64,000 nt of DNA from Arctopsyche grandis. Its lineage: Eukaryota > Arthropoda > Insecta > Trichoptera > Hydropsychidae. The first letter of the stretch is position 1. Each line of letters begins with the position of its first letter. The translations under genes were made by a program, and so were the position numbers. The DNA is taken from positions 6,118,079-6,182,078 of the forward strand of contig NC_135356.1 of NCBI RefSeq assembly GCF_051622035.1, given 5' to 3'. Positions 21,001-32,350 of this stretch are shown piece after piece. The notes under the pieces were generated by a model. The model searched no databases, was not told the DNA's origin, and saw nothing but the letters and a program-made list of their open reading frames with translations.

Positions 21001-23911
21001 GTTATAATGATAGAAGTGCCCTTTGGAATACATTTATTGTTTCAATACACTCGTACCGTTTCCATAACTACGCAATATTGTATTGCTAGCTGTCACCGAG
21101 ACCCTTTCATGAAAAGAGACCTTTTCATATAGGATGTTAATTGAATAATATGTTACTTAAATGATCAATTTACTTATAAAAATGTATCCCATTTTGTTTA
21201 TTGTGTGTTTTTGAATGCATTGTGCAATTTTTAACGATGCACTTGCCCATTTCCCTTGCCTAGAGAAGTTTTTATCTGACATACGTCGACCACCAAGCAT
21301 CAAATATTCGATGATCCCAACAAATCTTTAAAGCTTACATTCATAGATAAAAAGTCTCTTTCGAAATTATATATTAGATGACTAGTCGATTCGATGTACC
21401 GTGAGACTTACGAGAACCAAACATGCTGTCGCATTCGTGCAATGTGTAGTGACATTGAAAGGACGTAAAATAATTTATTTTGAATTATTTCTTATTTAAC
21501 TATATAATATTATTACAATATAATTCAATGCAAGGTCTTTAATAATACTACTGTAAGCTTTGCAGTCCATAACATGACGTTGACAATTACTTTTATCGTT
21601 TAAAAAATATAAATTTCCATTAATATAAAATATATACGTATTCCATTAATAAATTAATCATATCAACAACTTGTGTATTTTATATTAAAATTTATTAATG
21701 TAAATATTTCAAAATTCGAAACGCGTACTCAAAACTAACAAAAAATAAAAGTCAAATTCTACCGACCACTATTCGCATGAACGATGTTGTAACCAGCAGA
21801 ATAGACTATTGGTTAGCATATAATGCTTTGAACAATATAGTCACGGGTTCAAATCCCACTGGTTTTTGTTGGCCAGATCTTGGATTTGTGAATCTAGGTC
21901 GATCGTTTCCAATCAGAGTTTGTCAATTTATCTGAATTTCATTGAAGCTGTTCCAACAAATTGGCAACGTTACCCGTTTTCTCACAAATATCGAGTTTTC
22001 AGCATTCTAGAATATACAGTGAATTGTATAAAACGCCGCAAATTAACAAATTTGACCGTAGATGTCTCTGTGGATGTTAATTGATATGTATTCACTTTGT
22101 ATAATAATACTTGTATCTAAATGTACAATGTTTCTGGCCAGGAAGGCGCATTGGGGTTAGCTGTTAGGCATTCCTGGTATAAATTAAAAATAATAATAAT
22201 AATAATCTTGACCAAAATGCAATGCGAAACTGAAACGAAATGTAATTGGCCGTCGCGGGTCGAGTGGGGGGTGAATGCGATAGCATGTAAATTTTACGTA
22301 AGTCTCATGCTAGATTGTTTCGAATATAATACATATTATTGAGAAATGATACATGATTTAGTAATAATATTTTAAATCAAATCCAGCTGATAAACTCACG
22401 CTAGTTGTGTACAGTATAGTTATTACATATGTATACTGATCATGAATAAACCACATAATAATGAGATTTATTGTTACAGCTTGGAAGTACGTTGTCCATT
22501 CCTCGATATTGACTTTACTCGTTACTATCTGAGCTTGGATAAAGATTCCAGGAGGCCAAAAGGTGATGTAGAAAAGTATTTACTTAGAGATGCCTTTGAG
22601 GGACAAAATCTTCTACCAGCCAGCATTTTATGGAGACCCAAAGAAGCGTTTAGGTAATTCTTAAATTTATCCAAACATCCCAACACAATCAGTTCGGTGT
22701 TACTTTAGTATGCGGTCTCACTGTCTCAGTTCTCGCGTGACACTGAGATTGAATAATGTCGACCCTAACAACCCAATCTTAAATTTATAGGGCCAACTTT
22801 AACTATCCTGACCCTTAAATATAGGCTGCTAATATATGTATATATTTTTTTAAGTTTTATTTCATCAATATTTTCATTAAAATAACATATCTTAGCAGCC
22901 AACACCTATTTATTTAAGGGTCAGGATAGGTTAGGTTAAGTTAAGGTTGGCCCTATTCATTTAAGATTTGGTTAAGAGATTTGTATCTACTGACGATATT
23001 CGACAACATTATGGGGCGGCAGGAAAAAACAAATATTGTAATAAACATTTCGTTGCTACGATACAAATAAAAAAAAATAGTGGAAGAAAAATCGAACGAG
23101 AGTAAACGGCCACTTCCGGTTGACGGATGCTTACCAAATTATATACATAACTTGGTATTATGCTTAAACTTCTAGATATGAAATTTCATTTGAATAATCC
23201 CAACGGTTTCTGAGAAAAACATAAAAAACCTCGATTCTCTACACTAAAAGTACTACTTCCGGTTCAGATAAAAATATTTAAAAAATATAAAGTTATAAAA
23301 ATTATTATTTCTATCACATGTAAATAAATTTCAGTCCGATTTAGTTAATGGTTTGGGTGATAATTGAATTCAAAAACTTAAAAAAAAGAGGACACCTATA
23401 AGACGAGGTACCATTTCCAGTCAAATTAAAAATTAGAAAAAAATTTACGTCATGTCGATAAGAATTTCAGTAACTGATACTAAGTTTCAGTTCGATAGGA
23501 CTTACGGTGTTCAAAAAATCCCAGGTTGCACCATCAATTCTATGTCACATTATATTTTCAGCGACGGAGTTGCAAACAAAGAGAGATCACTTTTCAAAGT
23601 CATCCAAGATTTGACTGAGGGTAGAGTTTCAGACGAGGAGTTCAATTCCTGCGCACCGAAATTTACACACTGTAAACCACTGTCAAAGGAGTCTTACTTT
23701 TATAGGTATATTTAAAAAAAAATTTGAAATAATGTTTATAATTTTATTTTTATTTTTTAGCGATTTATTTATTCTTTTTAATTTTAGAAAATGTTTTGAA
23801 AAATATTATTCCGCGTTCGAGCATCTCATACCTTACTTTTGGATGCCAAAATGGAACGATGATGTGACAGATCCATCAGCAAGATACATCAAACATTACA
23901 AAAGTCATTAG
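18018..23911 (+). CDS. AsnS: asparagine synthetase (glutamine-hydrolysing), copy 2
   Basis: Eleven exons: 18018-18131, 18203-18334, 18406-18646, 19805-19981, 20066-20238, 20375-20552, 20636-20780, 20858-20920, 22480-22653, 23562-23705, 23788-23911; 1665 nt, 554 aa. All exon lengths and phases equal those of copy 1 and the frame is open. Cys2, Arg48, NGE 74-76, Asp96, SGGLDSS and SGEGADE are present. It keeps the canonical HRGPD (His25), unlike copies 1 and 4. Private changes include Val for Leu in exon 4 (AKRVNV), Ala in exon 5 (IAYPIQ) and Asp in exon 9 (LRDAFEG). The 5' UTR acceptor is at 17996-17997. Intron 8 is enlarged by a 909-bp block (21369-22277) that contains a SINE and is missing from copy 1. 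Intron 9 holds a complete fold-back element. A 435-bp repeat array carrying copies of its last codons follows the gene. Confidence 0.93.
19193..19606. mobile_element. hAT-like MITE in intron 3 of copy 2
   Basis: Orthologous to the element at 3200-3612: CAGGGACGT termini and GTATAGAT/GTATAGAC flanks. Confidence 0.75.
21780..22222 (+). mobile_element. tRNA-derived SINE in intron 8 of copy 2
   Basis: An A-box-like TATTGGTTAGC lies near 21809 and a perfect B box GGTTCAAATCC near 21847. A unique body follows, then the 3' signature GGCCAGGAAGGCGCATTGGG and GGCATTCCTGGTATAAATT, and an (AAT)n tail at about 22190-22206. The length of about 440 bp suits a tRNA-SINE. Unit 3 retains only the last ~100 bp after a 333-bp deletion. 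Confidence 0.7.
22765..22975. mobile_element. fold-back (inverted-repeat) element in intron 9 of copy 2
   Basis: The left arm (AATCTTAAATTTATAGGGCC, CTATCCTGACCCTTAAATA, GGCTGCTAA) is mirrored by the right arm (TTAGCAGCC, TATTTAAGGGTCAGGATAG, GGCCCTATTCATTTAAGATT). Arms of about 75 bp surround a ~60-bp AT-rich loop. Copies 1, 3 and 4 keep only the left arm and the start of the right arm. Confidence 0.65.
23095..23525 (-). repeat. CCGGAAGT-family repeat fragment in intron 9 of copy 2
   Basis: Reversed fragment with CACTTCCGGTT, CTACTTCCGGTT and the tract ending in AAAAAATCCC. It matches part of 31338-32350 and 40214-41376. The terminal ACTTTATC end is missing here. Confidence 0.55.
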
Positions 23912-23929
23912 ACATCAACCATTTAACCA

Positions 23930-24497
23930 TTTTACATTGAAATTATTATATTCACTATATGTTGTAATCATTATATTAAAAAAAAAAAATGTTTTCATAA
24001 GATGAAAAATAATACATATTTACATTGAAATTATTATATTCAATATGTGTTGTAATCATTATATTCAAAAAAAAATATGTTTTCATAAGATGAAATATTA
24101 TACATATTTACATTGAAATTATTATATTCACTATGTGTTGTAATCATTATATTAAAAAAAAAAAATGTTTTCATAAGATGAAATATAATACATATTTACA
24201 TCGAAATTATTATATTCAATATGTGTTGTAATCATTATATTAAAAAAAAAAATGTTTTCATAAGATGAAATACATATATAATACATATTATAGCATTTAA
24301 GAAATTGACATTAAAGGGAAATATTGTGCATAAAATGATTTTTATTTTCTTATTTATAAAATATCGTCCTATCATACTTTTTTACTTTATCTATGTACGT
24401 AGTAACAATGGATGAAGTTTTTTTATTTATTTATTATATACATATATACCAGGAAGGCCTAACAGGTAAACCCCAATGCGCCTTCCTGGGCAATTAC
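23930..24497. repeat. ~85-bp tandem repeat plus SINE 3' end, downstream of copy 2
   Basis: Four or five ~85-bp satellite units are followed by the conserved spacer (GAAATTGACATTAAAGGGAA) and a reversed SINE 3' end cut off after CCTTCCTGGGCAATTAC. It is the founding context of the 435-bp array that follows. Confidence 0.85.
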
Positions 24498-27290
24498 ATC
24501 AAACATTACAAAAGTCATTAGACATCAACCATTTAACCATTTTACATTGAAATTATTATATTCACTATGTGTTGTAATCATTATATTCATAAAAAGAAAT
24601 GTTTTCATAAGATGAAATATAATACATATTTACATTGAAATTATTATATTCAATATGTGTTGTAATCATTAAATTTAAAAAAAAATATGTTTTCATAAGA
24701 TGAAATACATATATAATACATATTATAGCATTTAAGAAATTGACATTAAAGGGAAATATTGTGCATAAAATGATTTTTATTTTCTTATTTATAAAATATC
24801 GTCCTATCATACTTTTTTACTTTATCTATGTACGTAGTAACAATGGATGAAGTTTTTTTATTTATTTATTATATACATATATACCAGGAAGGCCTAACAG
24901 GTAAACCCCAATGCGCCTTCCTGGGCAATTACATCAAACATTACAAAAGTCATTAGACATCAACCATTTAACCATTTTACATTGAAATTATTATATTCAC
25001 TATGTGTTGTAATCATTATATTCATAAAAAGAAATGTTTTCATAAGATGAAATATAATACATATTTACATTGAAATTATTATATTCAATATGTGTTGTAA
25101 TCATTAAATTTAAAAAAAAATATGTTTTCATAAGATGAAATACATATATAATACATATTATAGCATTTAAGAAATTGACATTAAAGGGAAATATTGTGCA
25201 TAAAATGATTTTTATTTTCTTATTTATAAAATATCGTCCTATCATACTTTTTTACTTTATCTATGTACGTAGTAACAATGGATGAAGTTTTTTTATTTAT
25301 TTATTATATACATATATACCAGGAAGGCCTAACAGGTAAACCCCAATGCGCCTTCCTGGGCAATTACATCAAACATTACAAAAGTCATTAGACATCAACC
25401 ATTTAACCATTTTACATTGAAATTATTATATTCACTATGTGTTGTAATCATTATATTCATAAAAAGAAATGTTTTCATAAGATGAAATATAATACATATT
25501 TACATTGAAATTATTATATTCAATATGTGTTGTAATCATTAAATTTAAAAAAAAATATGTTTTCATAAGATGAAATACATATATAATACATATTATAGCA
25601 TTTAAGAAATTGACATTAAAGGGAAATATTGTGCATAAAATGATTTTTATTTTCTTATTTATAAAATATCGTCCTATCATACTTTTTTACTTTATCTATG
25701 TACGTAGTAACAATGGATGAAGTTTTTTTATTTATTTATTATATACATATATACCAGGAAGGCCTAACAGGTAAACCCCAATGCGCCTTCCTGGGCAATT
25801 ACATCAAACATTACAAAAGTCATTAGACATCAACCATTTAACCATTTTACATTGAAATTATTATATTCACTATGTGTTGTAATCATTATATTCATAAAAA
25901 GAAATGTTTTCATAAGATGAAATATAATACATATTTACATTGAAATTATTATATTCAATATGTGTTGTAATCATTAAATTTAAAAAAAAATATGTTTTCA
26001 TAAGATGAAATACATATATAATACATATTATAGCATTTAAGAAATTGACATTAAAGGGAAATATTGTGCATAAAATGATTTTTATTTTCTTATTTATAAA
26101 ATATCGTCCTATCATACTTTTTTACTTTATCTATGTACGTAGTAACAATGGATGAAGTTTTTTTATTTATTTATTATATACATATATACCAGGAAGGCCT
26201 TACAGGTAAACCCCAATGCGCCTTCCTGGGCAATTACATCAAACATTACAAAAGTCATTAGACATCAACCATTTAACCATTTTACATTGAAATTATTATA
26301 TTCACTATGTGTTGTAATCATTATATTCATAAAAAGAAATGTTTTCATAAGATGAAATATAATACATATTTACATTGAAATTATTATATTCAATATGTGT
26401 TGTAATCATTAAATTTAAAAAAAAATATGTTTTCATAAGATGAAATACATATATAATACATATTATAGCATTTAAGAAATTGACATTAAAGGGAAATATT
26501 GTGCATAAAATGATTTTTATTTTCTTATTTATAAAATATCGTCCTATCATACTTTTTTACTTTATCTATGTACGTAGTAACAATGGATGAAGTTTTTTTA
26601 TTTATTTATTATATACATATATACCAGGAAGGCCTAACAGGTAAACCCCAATGCGCCTTCCTGGGCAATTACATCAAACATTACAAAAGTCATTAGACAT
26701 CAACCATTTAACCATTTTACATTGAAATTATTATATTCACTATGTGTTGTAATCATTATATTCATAATAAGAAATGTTTTCATAAGATGAAATATAATAC
26801 ATATTTACATTGAAATTATTATATTCAATATGTGTTGTAATCATTAAATTTAAAAAAAAATATGTTTTCATAAGATGAAATACATATATAATACATATTA
26901 TAGCATTTAAGAAATTGACATTAAAGGGAAATATTGTGCATAAAATGATTTTTATTTTCTTATTTATAAAATATCGTCCTATCATACTTTTTTACTTTAT
27001 CTATGTACGTAGTAACAATGGATGAAGTTTTTTTATTTATTTATTATATACATATATACCAGGAAGGCCTAACAGGTAAACCCCAATGCGCCTTCCTGGG
27101 CAATTACATCAAACATTACAAAAGTCATTAGACATCAACCATTTAACCATTTTACATTGAAATTATTATATTCACTATGTGTTGTAATCATTATATTCAT
27201 AAAAAGAAATGTTTTCATAAGATGAAATATAATACATATTTACATTGAAATTATTATATTCAATATGTGTTGTAATCATTATATTAAAAA
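24498..27290. repeat. 435-bp higher-order tandem array carrying the AsnS 3' end
   Basis: Six complete units of exactly 435 bp start at 24498, 24933, 25368, 25803, 26238 and 26673; a seventh, starting at 27108, diverges after about 180 bp. Each begins with ATCAAACATTACAAAAGTCA and TTAG, i.e. the last codons (IKHYKSH) and stop of AsnS exon 11. Each continues with the gene's 3' flank, two satellite units, the spacer and a truncated reversed SINE 3' end. By eye the units are almost identical (single changes near 26201 and 26767), so amplification or homogenisation is recent. Confidence 0.95.
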
Positions 27291-27690
27291 AAATATGTTT
27301 TCATAAGATGAAAAATAATACATATTTACATTGAAATTATTGTATTCACTCTGTGTTGTAATCATTATATTAAAAAAAAAAAAAATGTTTTCATAAGATG
27401 AAATACATCTATAATACATATTATAGCGTTTAAGAAATTGACATTAAAGGGAAACATTGTGCATAAAATGATTTTTATTTTCTTATTTGAAATATAATAC
27501 ATATTTACATTGAAATTATTATATTCAATATGTGTTGTAATCATTATATTAAAAAAAATATGTTTTCATAAGATGAAAAATAATACATATTTACATTGAA
27601 ACTATTATATTCACTCTGTGTTGTAATCATTATATTAAAAAAAAAAAAATGTTTTCATAAGATGAAATACATATATAATACATATTATAG
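27280..27690. repeat. diverged end of the satellite array
   Basis: About five ~85-bp satellite units with an internal spacer copy at 27420-27490 link the 435-bp array to the unit-terminal SINE. Confidence 0.8.
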
Positions 27691-27819
27691 CATTTAAGAA
27701 ATTGACATTAAAGGGAAACATTGTGCATAAAATGTTTTTTATTTTCTTATTTATAAAATATCGTCCTATTATACTTTTTTACTTTATCTATGTACGTAGT
27801 AACAATAGATCAAGTTTTT

Positions 27820-28300
27820 TATTTATTTATTATATACATATATACCAGGAAGGCCTAACAGGTAAACCCCAATGCGCGTTCCTGGCCAATTACAAACAAT
27901 GCAGCATTTTTATTACATAAGTCACTGAATTACGAGACACTGAAAACTGGAAATTAGCGAGACATCTATGAATTTTAACTTTTACATTAATCATACTCAA
28001 ATAGTGGTGACATATGTATTAGGTAGGAAGGTTTTTAGCCAATTTTTAACTACGCCGTTTCAACAATGAAATCAGAAAAATTGGCAAAACAATTTTCAGA
28101 GGAAAACATGAAATATTTGAAAGAAAGAGTGTTACTGGCTGAGTTGAGTGTGTACGTACTAAAAATATAAAAAAAAATCATATTGAATAAATAAATCTAA
28201 ATACTAAATTAAATTTATTTAAAAGGTATTTGAAAAAAAATTGACCGCGTTCGATTCGGTCAAAAATTGACCGAATCGAACACATAACCGACGACACATT
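27820..28300 (-). mobile_element. reversed tRNA-derived SINE downstream of copy 2
   Basis: Orthologous to 8335-8800. The former B-box region is overwritten by a perfect palindrome at 28249-28281 (see findings). Confidence 0.5.
28249..28281. repeat. perfect 15-bp palindrome with 3-nt loop
   Basis: The arms GTTCGATTCGGTCAA and TTGACCGAATCGAAC are separated by AAA. Units 1, 3 and 4 lack the palindrome and read GACCGCGTGGGAATCGAACA. Confidence 0.9.
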
Positions 28301-28529
28301 TCTTTTAATTATTTTTTATTTAATAACTTAATATGCCTACATACATAAGGCCTAAGCCAACTTTTCGAATGAAGGGCCGCACTAGGAATTAAAAATGTGC
28401 GTCGGGCCGCAAGTAAAATAATATTTATAGATTTACATTATTTACTGTCATAAAAAAATTTTATGTTGAAATAAAATTTCAACATAAAAATTAAGTGATC
28501 CTCTAATGGGTAATTATGTATGCATGTAT

Positions 28530-28757
28530 GGTTCGGTGATTACTGGTCACAAATCACTGGTCATAAAGTCACTCAAATCGGTCACGAGAAAACTGGTTGA
28601 CCGATTTTAGGGTGTGACCAGTTATCTCGTGACCAGTTTTAGGGTGTGACCAGTTTTCTCGTGACTAGTTTTAGTGTGACGGGTGATCACGTGTGACCGG
28701 TCTAGAGCGACCGGTTGTCCTGTGACCGGTTCACATTTGACTAGTAATCACCGAACC
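28530..28757. mobile_element. MITE with GGTTCGGTGATTACT termini, expanded interior
   Basis: Same insertion as 9145-9340, with one extra internal copy of the TTTTAGGGTGTGACCAGTT motif. Length 228 bp. Confidence 0.65.
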
Positions 28758-28916
28758 CACTAAAATCTCTATAACGGAACATCTGGCAGCCGAAAAGTCC
28801 ATCATAATAACGATAACTATCATACTAACGAGAACTTGAGTGCCAAATATTGCGTATTCGCGATTTTAATGGCAAAAATTGTCTTTGTGACCACCGCAAT
28901 GTGACTAATAATCCAA

Positions 28917-29050
28917 TGGTTACACGACAATTGGTGCAAGTCCAAAAGGTTCAACGACAAAATGTACCCGAAAATTAGTGCACTGACAAAATGTACCCGC
29001 GACAAAATGTAAACGGAAAAAATGTTCAAGCGACAAAATGTTCAAAAATC
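28917..29050. repeat. spaced ACAAAATGT motif cluster, edge of unit-2-specific block
   Basis: Five copies of GACAAAATGT or AAAAAATGT occur within about 110 bp, starting where unit 2 departs from unit 1 (after ACTAATAATCCAAT). It looks like the subterminal region of a transposon, but no inverted partner is seen in this window. Confidence 0.4.
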
Positions 29051-29164
29051 CTAAATTATCCTATTTTAATGGCAAAAGTAACTTTTTATTGTATTATATT
29101 TATCGATGTATATGGTACTTTTTATCGTATAGATCGCGGATGTTATTAAATTATTATAAATTAA

Positions 29165-29462
29165 AGGTGTTCTCAACCGTACCAACATATTCTTATTTAA
29201 ATTGAACAATTACATTTTAAGCGAATGTCATTGTGACTCATTGAATATCATTTTAAGATGTCATTGAATTAGTATAAATGTCAGGGGTTCTCAACCGTAT
29301 CCAATTTTTTCTTATTTAAATTGAAAAAAAAAGAAGTTTTTATGCGTATTGCAGATGTCAATGAATTAGTTTAAATGTCAGGGGTTCTAAACCGTATCCA
29401 ATGTTTACTTATTTAAATTGAAAAAATTACTTTTTAAGCGTATGTCATTGAATTAGTTTAAC
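29165..29462. repeat. three degenerate ~105-bp tandem repeats
   Basis: Repeated pattern: GTTCTCAACCGTA, TTCTTATTTAAATTGAA, GCGTATGTCATTGAATTAGT. Present only in unit 2. Confidence 0.7.
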
Positions 29463-29463
29463 A

Positions 29464-29495
29464 CCCTCACAGAGGTGCGAAGACCTCTGTGAGGG
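29464..29495. repeat. GC-rich perfect hairpin
   Basis: CCCTCACAGAGGT and ACCTCTGTGAGGG (13 bp) surround a GCGAAG loop and interrupt AT-rich sequence. It may be a transposon end or a small structured RNA; nothing decides this. Confidence 0.6.
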
Positions 29496-31337
29496 ACAGT
29501 ACATACAAGATAATTATAAATTTTAGAGTTAAGTAATTAAGATGTATTTTTAAAATTAGCTTTATAGCTAAGATAATATATAAATAAATAAACGTTGAAC
29601 GCCACGTTTTATTTTGATAAAACAGTTCCCAGCCAGCGGTCACGTGTACTTCGAGTTTTAACATTGAATGTGACCTTTACGGCGTCTCTAAATCAAATTC
29701 ACATAATTTTTTTCCAAAATTTTGTTTAAAAATGCAATTATTTTATTTCTTCTGCAAATAAGTCTTCTAGTGTACATTCGCAAGCTATATGTATAATTAA
29801 AATTTTTTTTAAACTTAATATTTCATTATACAATTATAAGGCAAGAATATCAAATATTAATTTAGATAAATTTAATGTATTATTTTACAGTCAAGTCTCG
29901 AATTACGACTATTCGGATTTACGATGGAGAGATTTTACTTAGTGTTTAGCAAAAAACAAATGTATGAATCGGACATTGTATTGTAGAAAAAAGGAGGTAT
30001 GTAAAAAAGGCAGACATTAGAAATTTACAGCTAAAATTATTTTTACATACCTCTTTTATGTTTCACATTAATATTGCATCATTTACAACTAACTATTATG
30101 CGTAAGGGTTGCATACAAAATTTAATTTTGACATGTAAAAGACAATTAAAATGTAAATGTAAAAAAAATCACGCGCGTTGAATAGAGATGGCAAAACAAT
30201 AATATATTTTGAAATTAGTTCTATGATTGACAGATGAATTGTCTACACAAATGGACGAAAATATGTAAAAAGACAAATGGGTTATAAAATTTTACTACCC
30301 TCATGTTAGAGGCTATTGAATGCATTTTTTTCATTGCGTAAAACCCTAGGACAATAGGCAAATGGTGGGTTCGAAATCTCTTCAATGTCCTCTTCAACGT
30401 CGGTTTGTAGCAATGGAATAATAATTTTTAGCTATTCACAGTTGATAAGCTCGATCACATTTATTATAGAAAAACATACATATATGTATGTAATTAATTT
30501 ATAATTACTCTGGTATTATAAAGTTCTAATAAGGTTATCAAGTTAACAATCCTTGTTCACCATCCCACCGCAAAATGCCTATGTTGAACGTGTGTTCTCA
30601 TTAATTACATAAACCTCAGTGGACAGATGAGCGCAATTCGCATTCTATTGACACAGTGAAAAGCGTGTTATAAAAAAGTGTATGTATTATAAAATGTCGT
30701 GCATTGAACTATATATAAGAGTCAAGTTTTATTGTTATTGTTAAGAAATATTTTGTTGTTATTGTTTTATTGTTATGGCTAGAAAGTTTAATAATATAAC
30801 TTTTAAATCAAATCGCCACCCTGGCACTTTGATTGATATAAACATTGTTTTTCGAGTACAATTAAAAAATATTTTGACTAAAATTTCACATAAAATTTTG
30901 TATTCCAAATATTGTGAGCAGAATCTCGTTCTAACACTCGAATAGTAATCTGAGCACATTCAAAACTTAAAAGACGTTTAGTGAAATTTATTGGCTTTTT
31001 CATCTAAAACCACCCAAAACTTCGAAAGAAAACATTCTTTGAACTATTGACCATACACACTTGAGGATACATAAAATGAGGGAACTCAGCTTAAATGAAT
31101 AGTGATCTCTAAATTCACATGTTAAAATTTGATAGTTTTTTGACATACATGGATTTAGAATTGCTAAAAGGAAATGTTACTGTTGACACACAAACACGGG
31201 TTTTGCAAAATCAAAGATGTTGAAGAGGATTAGGCAAAATCAAAGATGTTGAAGAGATTAGTTCAAGTGAGAATATTTATTATTATTTGATTTTTTTTAT
31301 AAATATTTGAACTACCAATATTAGGATACAACTTATT
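29496..31337. other. unassigned unit-2-specific sequence
   Basis: About 1.8 kb of AT-rich DNA without a credible reading frame, tRNA or repeat period. It includes short near-duplicates such as CAAAGATGTTGAAGAG (two copies near 31211-31257). It has no counterpart in units 1, 3 or 4. Confidence 0.4.
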
Positions 31338-32350
31338 ACTTTATCTATGTACGTAGTAACAATAGATGAAGTTTTGTGATCATACGAAAATTCGAACTCG
31401 AGATTTTGACTGATTCGAACTCAGAATCGATCGCTGATCACGTATTCATGATCTAGAAAAAATGTGTGTGTGTATTTTGGGGATATTTTTAGCACCGTTA
31501 GTCCTATCGAAATCAAACTTAGTATCGGTTAATGAAATTCTTATCGACACGTCGTAATTTTTTTTCAAATTTTTAAATTGACCGGAAATGGTACCTCCCC
31601 TTATATTATTTACAATTATCTCCCAAACCACTAACTGAATCAGACTGAATTTTTTTTGAATAAGATAGAAATAATAATTTTTATAACCTTATATTTTTTA
31701 AATATTTCTATCTGAACCGGAAGTAGTACTTTTACTCTAGAGAATCGAGGTTTTTTATGTTTTTCTCAGAAACCTTTTGGTTTATTGAACTGAAATTTCA
31801 TATCTAAAAGTTTAAGCTTAATACCAAGTTATATATAAAATTAAGTAAGTATCTGTCAACCAGAAGTGGCAGTTTACTCTTGTTCGATTTTTCTTCCACA
31901 ATTTTTTTCGACCTCTTAAACGTGTGTTTTCGTCACAAAAAAATTCAAGTATAATTCTTGTAGCAATGTGATGAAAATAAAAAAAAATTATTGAATTTTA
32001 TAAACCGGAAGTGGGTTTTTTTCTCAGAGAAAGGTTGAAAATGTTGTGCCCACTACTCTGTCCACACCCCTGAACGTATTAAGCTGAAAATTTATATTTC
32101 TATCTTTTATGTACTAACTTAGAGCTGGTAGGGTTTTGGTCAGAATTTGTAAACCGGAAGTAGTATTTTTTTTAAAACAATATTTCATTATTTTATTTTG
32201 ACCCTTAAAATTATTTTTATTTTCTTGATATTTAATGAGTATAATACTGATAGTGATTTTTATTAATAAAAAAAATTTGAACAAAATCTGACAACCGGAA
32301 GTAGAACTTATTTTGTTTTGTGCAAGTTTCCATACATTTGCGCTCAATTT
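31338..32350 (+). mobile_element. CCGGAAGT-family interspersed repeat
   Basis: It starts with the family terminus ACTTTATCTATGTACGTAGT and carries six ACCGGAAGT, ACCGGAAAT or ACCAGAAGT motifs spaced about 100-180 bp. It ends near TTTGCGCTCAATTTGTT. It is collinear with the element nested in piggyBac (40214-41376). It has no ORF, so it is non-autonomous; its superfamily is unclear. Confidence 0.6.

Noticed and set aside
21801-21860. A functional tRNA gene at the B box
   Set aside because: No cloverleaf with an acceptor stem could be closed; the SINE body and 3' tail show a tRNA-derived retroposon.
22925-22960. Telomere-like TTAGG repeats
   Set aside because: Only a few degenerate GGTTAGGTTAAG words that belong to the arm of the fold-back element.
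24565-26985. Six identical 81-codon minus-strand frames
   Set aside because: They repeat at exactly 435 bp and are part of the higher-order satellite, not a gene family.
24498-27290. A CRISPR array
   Set aside because: The units are 435 bp and contiguous, with no spacer-repeat alternation, in an intron-containing insect locus.
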